A DNA stretch of 47,106 nt, taken from Bdellovibrio sp. Lineage in GTDB: Bacteria; Myxococcota; SpSt-1050. The translations under genes and the position numbers were made by a program. The stretch spans positions 1 to 47,106 of the forward strand of contig DYEF01000045.1 in assembly GCA_020725805.1 (NCBI GenBank), in the 5' to 3' direction. Under the pieces are notes generated by a model. The model worked only from the letters and a program-made list of their open reading frames with translations, did not search any database and was not told where the DNA came from. Within the stretch, counting starts at the first letter, position 1; each line of letters begins with the position of its first letter. This document shows positions 8,420-16,275 of the stretch, piece by piece.

Positions 8420-9148
8420 ATGAACAAATTGTATCCCGCCATCCTTTCCCTGCTGCTGATAGTTATTTTGTCCGCAACCGCATTTGCAGGTGAAAATGAG
8501 AGTATAAGGGCACTGCAGAACAAGGCATATCCGCTCAATATGAAACTCGAACTCAGTCTTGGCGGAGGAATCTCCATCGCCGACAGATATTCGCAGTCGA
8601 TACCTGCGGGCGGAGAGATTATATTCCATCCGTTCGATTTTCTCTCGCTGGGTGGTTTCTTCCTTTATACAAAGAGTTCGGAGACCAGCCTATCAAAGGA
8701 GCTCAGAAAACAGAGTCTCAGTGCCGACGAGCCGGAAAGGACAAGGACCAAATGGATTACGGGCGGTGAGATACTGATTTATCCTATTTACGGAAAGTTC
8801 AGCCTCTTTTCCGAGATTGCATTTAACTATCACATATATATAGGCGGCGGCGGCGGTGTCGGCAACATCGTGGTTACGAACTATTCGAATGATACCGAAA
8901 AGAGCTACGGTACAAAACCCGTTTATACAATTGCCGGAGGAGTTCAGACTCACCTTTTCAGATTCGGAGAAAAGAAAAACAAATATCTGGATTTCAAGGT
9001 CGAGGGCAGATATTTCGGTTATACAGTTGACGCTGACAAGGAATGGCTCGATGCAGAGATTGCAAAGGGCAGGCCGTCTGATGCCATATCGAATTCAGCG
9101 CAGCACAGACTCGTACTTACAATGGCATATCTCTCATTCCTCTTTTAA
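8420..9148 (+). CDS. Outer-membrane beta-barrel protein, GltA/GltB-like
   Basis: A 242-residue exported protein. The signal peptide MNKLYPAILSLLLIVILS, with cleavage near AFAG, is followed by alternating short hydrophobic strands and Gly-rich turns such as LELSLGGGISIADRYSQ and FDFLSLGGFFLYTKS. The chain ends on LTMAYLSFLF, so a terminal aromatic residue of barrel type is present. It opens a gene block whose order resembles the Myxococcus glt and nfs clusters, where small barrels (GltA, GltB, GltH) form the outer-membrane part of the complex. The assignment rests on context, and sequence alone shows only a barrel. AGGAGG precedes the ATG. The next gene follows after 15 nt. Confidence 0.75.
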   Translation: MNKLYPAILSLLLIVILSATAFAGENESIRALQNKAYPLNMKLELSLGGGISIADRYSQSIPAGGEIIFHPFDFLSLGGFFLYTKSSETSLSKELRKQSLSADEPERTRTKWITGGEILIYPIYGKFSLFSEIAFNYHIYIGGGGGVGNIVVTNYSNDTEKSYGTKPVYTIAGGVQTHLFRFGEKKNKYLDFKVEGRYFGYTVDADKEWLDAEIAKGRPSDAISNSAQHRLVLTMAYLSFLF

Positions 9149-9163
9149 TTGCGGAGGTATGTG

Positions 9164-10744
9164 ATGAGAAAAATATCATTATTTGTTATCCTGTTCCTGC
9201 TTCTTTCTTCCGTTCTGTATGCGCAGAAGAAGGAGGAGGAACTTAAGCTCTCTGCCTCTGTCAAAAAAATTATTGATGAGTATAACTCCGGCAACTATAT
9301 ATCGGCAGCCTACAAATTCTTTGATGTTTACGAAAATGATACAAATCAGGCAAACCAGCTCGCTGCCGAATATTTTGTAGGTTCATCACTTGCCAAGATA
9401 GGCCTTTACGGACCGTCGGTATATTTCTTTGCGAGTATTCTTAAGACCGGTGCAAATCATCCCTTTTACCTGAAGGCGATTGAAGGTCTGGCAGATGCGG
9501 CACAGAAGCTCAAGGATGACCTCGTCATTCCGGAACTTCTGCTGAGATATTATTCCCCCGAATTCCAGAAGCTCCCTCCCGAGACGCTCAACCATATCAA
9601 TTATCTCATCGGGGAACTCTCTTTCAGGAAGGGAAGGGTTGCCGAGGCAGAGAAGTTTTTTGACGTCATCGGAAAGGACAGCAGATACTTCTACAAGGGC
9701 CTTTATATCAAGGCAATTCTGAGAGTCAGGTCACAGAAGATCGAAGAGGCCAACGAAATATTTTCCGAAATATTTAATGCAATTCCATTTAAGGAAGGGA
9801 AACTTGTAAAGGATACAAAACTTGTTGTGGACAAAGATATCCTTCAGGTCAGGAATCTGGCAATTATGGGTCTGGCTCGTAATTACTATGAACTCGGAAT
9901 GTATCAGGAATCGGCAAAATACTATGAAATGATCGAGAGATTCGATACCGAATGGCTGGATGCGGTATTCGAAGGCGGCTGGACATATTATCAGCTGAAG
10001 GATTACGGAAAGGCAATCGGGGCAACCCATACGCTGCTTGCTCCGGGATACAGGGAACAGTTCTTCCCCGAGACATATATTCTCAGGGCAACGGTCTATT
10101 TCGAAAACTGTCTTTATGATGAGGCAAAGGATACACTCGAGGAATTTTATAAAAGGTACAAGGATATGCCGGACAAACTCAAGCCGGTCATTTCCGATTC
10201 ATCCAAATCCCCTGAGTATTATTTCGATATGATGATAAGCGCCTCGATTTCGGAAAAGACCGATATCCCGCAGGAGCTGAGGAAATACCTCCTTAAAAAC
10301 CCGAGATTACAGAAGTTTATATATTTCATTCTGGAACTCGACAAAGAGAATGATATGGCAGGCAAGATAGGTTCATTCAAGGATTCCCGTATCGGTAATT
10401 TTATTAAAGGCAATATCCGTCAGCAGAGGGAACTGCTAGTAAAGATTGTAGGAAAGTGGATTCAGATAAGACTTATCGACCTTCACGATTCCCTTATTGA
10501 CTTTCTCAATCAGGCTCAGCTGATCGATTTCGAAACAGTCAATGCCCAGAGGAAACAGCTCCAGTCAACCGGAGAACAGCAGGAAGCAAAGCAGGGTGCG
10601 GCGGCAGCTCCGGCCAAGAAATCAAAGCTCAAAAGGCCTCAGATTGATTCCGATAAGGTTGATTTCTGGGATTTTGATGAGGAGTACTGGAAAGATGAAT
10701 TGGGGTATTATTTTTATACACTAAGAAACGAATGTAAGAAGTGA
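9164..10744 (+). CDS. Periplasmic TPR protein, GltC-like
   Basis: A 526-residue protein with signal peptide MRKISLFVILFLLLSSVLYA cleaved near YAQ. Most of the chain is made of helical TPR-type repeats, for example NYISAAYKFFDVYEND, YYELGMYQESAKYYEMIERF and YYQLKDYGKAIGATHTLL. A Lys/Ala/Gln-rich linker (about 460-490) leads to an acidic aromatic end, FWDFDEEYWKDELGYY. By size, repeats and position next to a barrel gene it resembles GltC of the Myxococcus gliding complex. I chose the ATG at 9164 with GGAGG at 9153-9157. A TTG at 9149 would add five residues and put the binding site inside the gene. Its TGA overlaps a GTG of the next gene. Confidence 0.75.
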   Translation: MRKISLFVILFLLLSSVLYAQKKEEELKLSASVKKIIDEYNSGNYISAAYKFFDVYENDTNQANQLAAEYFVGSSLAKIGLYGPSVYFFASILKTGANHPFYLKAIEGLADAAQKLKDDLVIPELLLRYYSPEFQKLPPETLNHINYLIGELSFRKGRVAEAEKFFDVIGKDSRYFYKGLYIKAILRVRSQKIEEANEIFSEIFNAIPFKEGKLVKDTKLVVDKDILQVRNLAIMGLARNYYELGMYQESAKYYEMIERFDTEWLDAVFEGGWTYYQLKDYGKAIGATHTLLAPGYREQFFPETYILRATVYFENCLYDEAKDTLEEFYKRYKDMPDKLKPVISDSSKSPEYYFDMMISASISEKTDIPQELRKYLLKNPRLQKFIYFILELDKENDMAGKIGSFKDSRIGNFIKGNIRQQRELLVKIVGKWIQIRLIDLHDSLIDFLNQAQLIDFETVNAQRKQLQSTGEQQEAKQGAAAAPAKKSKLKRPQIDSDKVDFWDFDEEYWKDELGYYFYTLRNECKK

Positions 10745-10752
10745 GTGTAAAG

Positions 10753-13700
10753 ATGAAGAGAGTATTTTTTATTGTCAGTCTTATTATTTCATTTTGCTTT
10801 ATTGCCTCCGTTTTAGCGTTTTCCGACCTTTATGCACAGGAGACCAAGACAGAGAAGAAAGATAAAAAAGGGAAGGCCTCCCAGGAGAAAGAGGAGAAGA
10901 AGAAGACGACTCCGACAGGCCCGGCCAAGATAGATATGCCAAAACCCGAGGAGAAGGAAGTCTCGAGAGATGAACTTGCCGACAAGAAACGGGATGAGGC
11001 AATAAAAATGCTGAAGGACATTATCACCCGCTTTGAGAAGGGCCCGAAGAAAGCCGATGTTATGTTTCAGCTGGCCGAACTCTACTGGGAAAAATCCAAA
11101 TATGTGTATTTTCAGGAAATGTATGAGTATGAAAAGAAACTGGATGAGTGCAATAAGAAGACAAAGGACCTGAAGGCCTGCGAGAAGATAAAAATCAATA
11201 CAAGACAGTCTGAACTCTACAGAAAACAGGCACTCGATATTTATGAGAAAATCATAAAGGAATATCCGGATTATCCGAGAAAGGATGAGGTGCTTTTCGT
11301 CCTTGGCTACAACCTCTACGAGATGGGGAAGAAGAACGAAGGCGTCAAATACTATTGGGAACTTATCAAAAAGTATCCGAAGAGTAAGTATGCCCCCGAT
11401 GCATATCTTTCACTCGGCGAACACTTCTTCAACAACAATGAGGTATTCAAGGCCGTTCAGGCTTATGAGAAAGCGCTTACATTCAACGACCCGAAAATTA
11501 CGGTGGTTTCACTCTACAAGCTTGCATGGTGTGATTACAACCTCGGCGAATATGAAAAAGGTATCGAGAAGCTGAAACAGGTTATCGGTTATGCACAGAA
11601 GGAAGGAGACAAGAGCAAGATCAGACTCGAGAGAGAGGCAATGAACGACCTCGCGCTCTTCTTCTCTCAGGTTGACGCGGTTGATGAGGCAAAGGATTAC
11701 TGGGAGAAGGTGGCGGGAAGACAGAAACTCAAGGACCTTTTGAAACTGCTTGCAAAGGTTTATGACGATCAGGGTAAATACGACCAGGCAATCAAGACTT
11801 ACAGACTCGTAATCAACGAATACCCCAATGCACCGGAGTGTCCGGAGTTTCAGAGCAATATAGTCCAGAACTACAAAAAGCTCAACAACACAGAGATGGT
11901 CAAGAAGGAGATCAGAAGACTGGTCGACCTTTATAAGCCAAACTCCCCATGGGCAAACCAGAATGCAGAGAACAAGTTTGCACTTGAGAAGGCATACGAG
12001 CTGACCGAAGAGGCCTTAAGGGATATCGTTCAGGAGTACCACAGGGAAGCCCAGAAGACAAAGGACGTAAAGACCTATGCTCTGGCAAGGGATATTTACA
12101 AGGAGTATCTTGACAACTTCCCCAAGGCAGAACACTCCTATTCGATGAGGTTCTTCTACGCAGAGATTCTGTGGGCGTTGCAGGAGTACGAGAATGCGGC
12201 AATAAACTATGCGCTTGTCGTAAAGCAGGACCCGAAAGGCAAGTATTCGGTTACATCGGCCTACAACAGGGTTCTGGCTTATGAAAAGATGGTTGAGATA
12301 ATGGAGAAAGGACAGAAGGCTGAGACCCTGAAGGAAGGTAAGGTGGACGAGAAGAAGAGCAAGGGTGCAGTAAAGAGAGTGGAAAAGTTCATCAAACTTG
12401 AAAAAGGAAAGACCTACGAGAAGAAGGAAATTCCCAAGATAGAACTTGAGCTTGCAAAGGCCTGTGATGAGTTTACACAGCTTGCTCCCAATCATAAGGA
12501 ATTCTTTGCGGTCAAATTCAAGGCAGCCACCATATATTATAAATACAACCACTTTGATGAGGCCTCAAAGAGGTTCGGTGAGTTTATCGAAAAATTCCCG
12601 GACAACAAGTTTGCACTCGGTGCATCCGATATGATTCTCAACTCCTATGAGATCAAGGAAGACTGGGCGAGCCTCTTTTTCTGGGCAAACAAATTCATCA
12701 ACATAAAGCCGCTTGCCTCACAGAAGGACCCGGCAGAGAAGAACAAACTGTATCAGGCCCACCTTCAGGAGGTTGTTGAAGGTTCGGCATTCAATATCAT
12801 AATAGATATGCAGAAGAAGGGTAAGACCCTTGATGCCGCAGTTGCATTCAGGGATTATGTCAATAAATATCCTCAGGCAAAACATACCGACAAGGCACTT
12901 AACAACGCCCATATTCTATTTGCCGAGGCAAAATATATTGATAAGGCAATTGAGGCAGCATCACTGCTCATTGATAAATTCCAGAAATCGGAGTTCTATG
13001 AGCCTACTTTCTACAAACTCGGGTATTACTACGAAAAGATTGCCGATTTCAGCAATGCCAGCAAATACTATGAAATTTACTTTGATAAGCTGAAAAAGAA
13101 GAATAAAGAGGCCGGTGACGCTATTTACAATGCGGCACTTTTCAGGGAAGCAACAGGAGACCTGAAGGGCGCTATCGCAAATTATCAGACCTATATAAAG
13201 GCATTCCCGACAAACAAGGATATTATACAGGTTCAGATGAAGATTGCCGCAATCTACAACGAAATGAAGGACTATGAAAAGGCAAAAGCCATATACAAGG
13301 GGATTGTTGCAAAACCGAAGGACGTCTCAATCTCCGATGTCATCGATGCCCAGTACGAAATGGCAATGATATACAAGAAACTGGGGCAGATACCTGCATA
13401 CGAGAAGGAACTCCAGACACTTCTGAAGATGGCAGAGAAACTCAAAAAAGGCGATGCCAGCGAAAAGACATTTTACTATATTGCAAACTCCAGATTTTTA
13501 CTCACAGACTCCGCTTTCAAAAACTATATGGCTCTCAAATTACAGCTCCCTGAGAGCACAATGAGAAAGCAACTCAAGGAGAAGACCGAGAAACTGGATA
13601 AGCTGGTAAAGGAATACACGGCGATTCTTCAGATGGGACAGGGCGACATCGGTATTGCAGCACTCTGCCGGATTGGTATGATCTATCAGGATTTCACAAA

Positions 13701-14151
13701 GACCCTGCTCGAGGCCCCGATTCCGAAAAACCTCAATGATGAACAGAGAGAAATCTATGTCGCCGAGCTTCAGAATATGGCATTCCCGGTAGAAGAAAAG
13801 GCTATCGAGGCCTATGAGAAGAGCCTCGCAAAGTCATACGAACTTACGATTTACAATGAATATTCAAAGATTGCACAGGAGAGACTCGACGGATACAAAC
13901 CGGGTTCGTATCCGGATTTGCCGGAGACAAGATATGTTGCCAAGGAGTATTTTTACGGACAGCTCTTCTATCCTTCGCTGATTGCAAAGGCTCCGGAACC
14001 TCCGAAACCGCCGGAGACAAAGAAGGAAGAACCGAAGAAGGAAGAAAAGAAGGAGGAGAAGAAAGAGGGTGAGGAGGAGACCGGCAAGGAATCGGGTTCA
14101 GGAGATGAATCTTCCGAACCGCAGGAAAATGAAAAAACACCTGAGGAATAA
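10753..14151 (+). CDS. Giant TPR periplasmic protein, GltD/AgmU-like
   Basis: A 1132-residue exported protein. Signal peptide MKRVFFIVSLIISFCFIA is followed by a Lys/Glu-rich linker (about 28-80) and then by a long series of TPR repeats covering roughly 85-1050, such as EVFKAVQAYEKALTFND, GKYDQAIKTYRLVINEYP and GDLKGAIANYQTYIKAFP. The last 60 residues are a Pro/Glu/Lys tail. Length, location and repeats match AgmU/GltD (about 1200 residues), the scaffold of the Myxococcus gliding complex that bridges the periplasm. The start is uncertain: GTG at 10741, overlapping the previous stop, would add four residues. I prefer the ATG at 10753 because it gives a normal signal peptide. Confidence 0.75.
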   Translation: MKRVFFIVSLIISFCFIASVLAFSDLYAQETKTEKKDKKGKASQEKEEKKKTTPTGPAKIDMPKPEEKEVSRDELADKKRDEAIKMLKDIITRFEKGPKKADVMFQLAELYWEKSKYVYFQEMYEYEKKLDECNKKTKDLKACEKIKINTRQSELYRKQALDIYEKIIKEYPDYPRKDEVLFVLGYNLYEMGKKNEGVKYYWELIKKYPKSKYAPDAYLSLGEHFFNNNEVFKAVQAYEKALTFNDPKITVVSLYKLAWCDYNLGEYEKGIEKLKQVIGYAQKEGDKSKIRLEREAMNDLALFFSQVDAVDEAKDYWEKVAGRQKLKDLLKLLAKVYDDQGKYDQAIKTYRLVINEYPNAPECPEFQSNIVQNYKKLNNTEMVKKEIRRLVDLYKPNSPWANQNAENKFALEKAYELTEEALRDIVQEYHREAQKTKDVKTYALARDIYKEYLDNFPKAEHSYSMRFFYAEILWALQEYENAAINYALVVKQDPKGKYSVTSAYNRVLAYEKMVEIMEKGQKAETLKEGKVDEKKSKGAVKRVEKFIKLEKGKTYEKKEIPKIELELAKACDEFTQLAPNHKEFFAVKFKAATIYYKYNHFDEASKRFGEFIEKFPDNKFALGASDMILNSYEIKEDWASLFFWANKFINIKPLASQKDPAEKNKLYQAHLQEVVEGSAFNIIIDMQKKGKTLDAAVAFRDYVNKYPQAKHTDKALNNAHILFAEAKYIDKAIEAASLLIDKFQKSEFYEPTFYKLGYYYEKIADFSNASKYYEIYFDKLKKKNKEAGDAIYNAALFREATGDLKGAIANYQTYIKAFPTNKDIIQVQMKIAAIYNEMKDYEKAKAIYKGIVAKPKDVSISDVIDAQYEMAMIYKKLGQIPAYEKELQTLLKMAEKLKKGDASEKTFYYIANSRFLLTDSAFKNYMALKLQLPESTMRKQLKEKTEKLDKLVKEYTAILQMGQGDIGIAALCRIGMIYQDFTKTLLEAPIPKNLNDEQREIYVAELQNMAFPVEEKAIEAYEKSLAKSYELTIYNEYSKIAQERLDGYKPGSYPDLPETRYVAKEYFYGQLFYPSLIAKAPEPPKPPETKKEEPKKEEKKEEKKEGEEETGKESGSGDESSEPQENEKTPEE

Positions 14152-14172
14152 ATTATGAGAGGTAATATAGTG

Positions 14173-15924
14173 ATGGAAAAGAGATTTTTTTATTTCATTT
14201 TAATCGGGTTGCTTGTATTTGCCTTTGGTTGTCCGCCCAAGAAAGTTGAAGCTCCGACTGATAAACAGGTTAAAGTTGCTGAATCTTTACCGGAAGATGA
14301 CTTTGCAAGGGGAGTACAGCTTTATAATCAGGGTAATTACTCCGAGGCGATTAAGGCATTTTCAGATGTGGTCAGAAAAGACCCGAAAAATTTCAAGGCA
14401 TATCTGAATCTTGCATCGATTCAGATGAAGATGGAAAATATTCCGGAGGCACTTTCGTATTGTGATAAGGCAATTAATGCCGACCCCGCAAGTGTTGAAC
14501 CGGTTCTTGCCAAGGCGCTGGTTTACAAGAACACCGGAAAATACAACGAAGGTGTAAAGTTTCTGACTGATATGCTGAAGAAATTTCCGAACAACAGTAA
14601 AATTCTGAATAATATAGCCGTCTTTCACAGACTCAACAAGGAATATCAGAAGGCAGAGGCTGTTATCAGAGAGCTTCTCGCACGGGACCCCGACAATGTC
14701 GAGGCTTATAAGAACCTGTCTCTTATTTATTATGATCAGGGTAATTTCAAGCTTGCGAAGCTGACTCTCGGGAATGCAGGTAAACTTGACCCGAAAGATG
14801 CTTCGATAAGAAACAATCTCGGAATGATTGCACTGAAAATGGATGATTATGTGTCGGCAATGGGTTACTTCAGAATTGCACTTGAACTTGACCCGAATAA
14901 TGTAGAGGCGCATCAGAATCTGGGTACAATAGCATTGCACTTCAAGGATTATAATGCTGCATTTTCACATTTTAAGGTTATAGCCACTCTTGAGCCGCAG
15001 AATGAAAACGCACATTTTCAGCTTGCTCTGACATTGATTGGTCTACAGAAGCCTCAGGAGGCTATGAACAAACTTGATGAGGTTTTGAAGCTTAACCCTA
15101 AAAAATATGAGGTTCTCTATTATCAGGCCTTCGTAAATCATACTTACCTCAAGAAGGTTGATGAAGCTATCGACCTTTATAAGAAGTTTGCCTCATCTGC
15201 CACCAAGGATAATGAACTTAAGCAGAAGGCAGTTGCTATGATTGCAAAACTCGAGGAACAGAAGAAGCAGGCAGAGATACAGAAGAAGATGCTGGAGGAA
15301 CAGGAAAAGAAGATGAAGGAGGAGGAGGCAAAACGTAAGGCAGAGGAAGAGAAGAAGAAACAGATGGAAGCCAAGTTCAAGGAATTATTCGATAAGGCAA
15401 ATACTGATATGTCCGAAGGCAAACTTCAGGAAGCTAAGAATAATCTTACTGAATGTCTGAAAATCAATCCGGAAAGCAAAGAGGCAAAGGCAAAACTGAA
15501 GGAAGTCGAAGATAGGATCAAAGAAGAAGAGGCAGCTAGGAAGAAAGCTGAGGAAGAGGCCAAAAAGAAGGCCGCCGAGGAGGCAAAGCAGAAGGCAGAG
15601 GAAGAGGCCAGGCTGAAGGCTGAGGAGGAGGCAAAAAAGAAGGCAGAAGAAGAGGCGAAGAAGAAGGCGGAGGAAGAGGCCAAAATGAAGGCTGAGGAGG
15701 AGGCGAAGAAGAAGGCAGAAGAAGAGGCCAAAATGAAGGCTGAGGAGGAGGCAAAAAAGAAGGCCGAAGAGGAAGCCAAAAAGAATGCTGAAGAGGAGGC
15801 CAAAAAGAAGCAGGAAGAAGAAAAGAAGCCGGATTCAGGAGGAGAAAATACAACCTCTGAACCAAAAGAAAAACCGACCGAACCCGCTAAAACAGAAGGT
15901 TCAGAAAAGACAGAGAGTAAATAA
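14173..15924 (+). CDS. TPR lipoprotein with Lys/Glu single-helix tail, GltE/AglT-like
   Basis: A 583-residue lipoprotein. MEKRFFYFILIGLLVFAFGC gives a lipobox FGC with Cys20 lipidated. About seven TPR units follow (40-340), for example GVQLYNQGNYSEAIKAFSDV and NLGMIALKMDDYVSAMGYF. Then comes a charged helical stretch, one more TPR-like unit (FDKANTDMSEGKLQEAKNNL) and twelve octapeptides of the KKKAEEEA type, and finally an acidic Ser/Thr/Pro tail. The Lys/Glu helix resembles the periplasm-spanning segment of TolA. Its place between the giant TPR protein and the small exported protein matches gltE (aglT). The ATG at 14173 was chosen. An in-frame ATG at 14155 would add six residues and weaken the signal peptide. 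Confidence 0.8.
   Translation: MEKRFFYFILIGLLVFAFGCPPKKVEAPTDKQVKVAESLPEDDFARGVQLYNQGNYSEAIKAFSDVVRKDPKNFKAYLNLASIQMKMENIPEALSYCDKAINADPASVEPVLAKALVYKNTGKYNEGVKFLTDMLKKFPNNSKILNNIAVFHRLNKEYQKAEAVIRELLARDPDNVEAYKNLSLIYYDQGNFKLAKLTLGNAGKLDPKDASIRNNLGMIALKMDDYVSAMGYFRIALELDPNNVEAHQNLGTIALHFKDYNAAFSHFKVIATLEPQNENAHFQLALTLIGLQKPQEAMNKLDEVLKLNPKKYEVLYYQAFVNHTYLKKVDEAIDLYKKFASSATKDNELKQKAVAMIAKLEEQKKQAEIQKKMLEEQEKKMKEEEAKRKAEEEKKKQMEAKFKELFDKANTDMSEGKLQEAKNNLTECLKINPESKEAKAKLKEVEDRIKEEEAARKKAEEEAKKKAAEEAKQKAEEEARLKAEEEAKKKAEEEAKKKAEEEAKMKAEEEAKKKAEEEAKMKAEEEAKKKAEEEAKKNAEEEAKKKQEEEKKPDSGGENTTSEPKEKPTEPAKTEGSEKTESK
15538..15825 (+). repeat. Twelve tandem 24-bp coding repeats (KKKAEEEA octapeptides)
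   Basis: Within the GltE-like gene twelve consecutive octapeptides follow the pattern K-x-K-A-E-E-E-A, varying at the second residue (K, Q, L, M). The DNA units of 24 bp are nearly identical but carry synonymous changes. The alternation of Lys and Glu blocks suggests a stable single alpha-helix rather than a heptad coiled coil. Confidence 0.85.
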
Positions 15925-15932
15925 TAATGAAT

Positions 15933-15964
15933 TTGTGGAATTTTTTATCCGTTTTTGATATAAT
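15933..15964 (+). promoter_or_regulatory. Internal promoter with extended -10 before the GltF-like gene
   Basis: TGATATAAT at 15956-15964 is an extended -10 element (TG-N-TATAAT). TTGTGG at 15933-15938 is a weak -35 at 20 nt from TATAAT. The next ATG is 22 nt downstream, with GGGAGG at 15974-15979. Confidence 0.55.
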
Positions 15965-15985
15965 TATTTGTGTAGGGAGGTAATT

Positions 15986-16252
15986 ATGAAGAGAATCCTC
16001 TTTTTGTGTGCATTTTTAACTCTGTTATTGGCTTTTTCGGCAGTATCTTCTGGTCAGGAGGCTGGTTCCGGTGATAAGGTTGTCTATAAACAGAAAACAA
16101 TCATCGATTTCTCTGATGTTACTATTCAGGGTGAACTGAAAAAACCTGACGGGTCATATATATCATCCAGAAAAGAGGCTCAGTTCGGCAGACTTATTAA
16201 AGTCAGGGAAAATTTTGAGCCGGAACTTTTCAAGTCTGTGGATAAGTTATAA
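15986..16252 (+). CDS. Small exported protein, GltF-like
   Basis: An 88-residue protein with signal peptide MKRILFLCAFLTLLLAFSAV, probably cleaved near SSGQ. The mature part contains VVYKQKTIIDFSDVTIQGEL and ends in ELFKSVDKL. Small proteins of this kind, with an IDFSD-type core, sit just before the FHA/AgmX-type protein in glt and nfs clusters, where the gene is called gltF. That placement is from memory and was not searched. The start at 15986 follows GGGAGG. An upstream GTG at 15968 would add six residues without improving the signal peptide. Confidence 0.7.
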   Translation: MKRILFLCAFLTLLLAFSAVSSGQEAGSGDKVVYKQKTIIDFSDVTIQGELKKPDGSYISSRKEAQFGRLIKVRENFEPELFKSVDKL

Positions 16253-16275
16253 ACCTTCATTAAAGTGAGGTTAAA

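Noticed and set aside
15426-15803. Ser/Phe/Ala-rich antisense frame opposite the KKKAEEEA repeats
   Set aside because: The mirror of the tandem coding repeats produces low-complexity text without any gene features.
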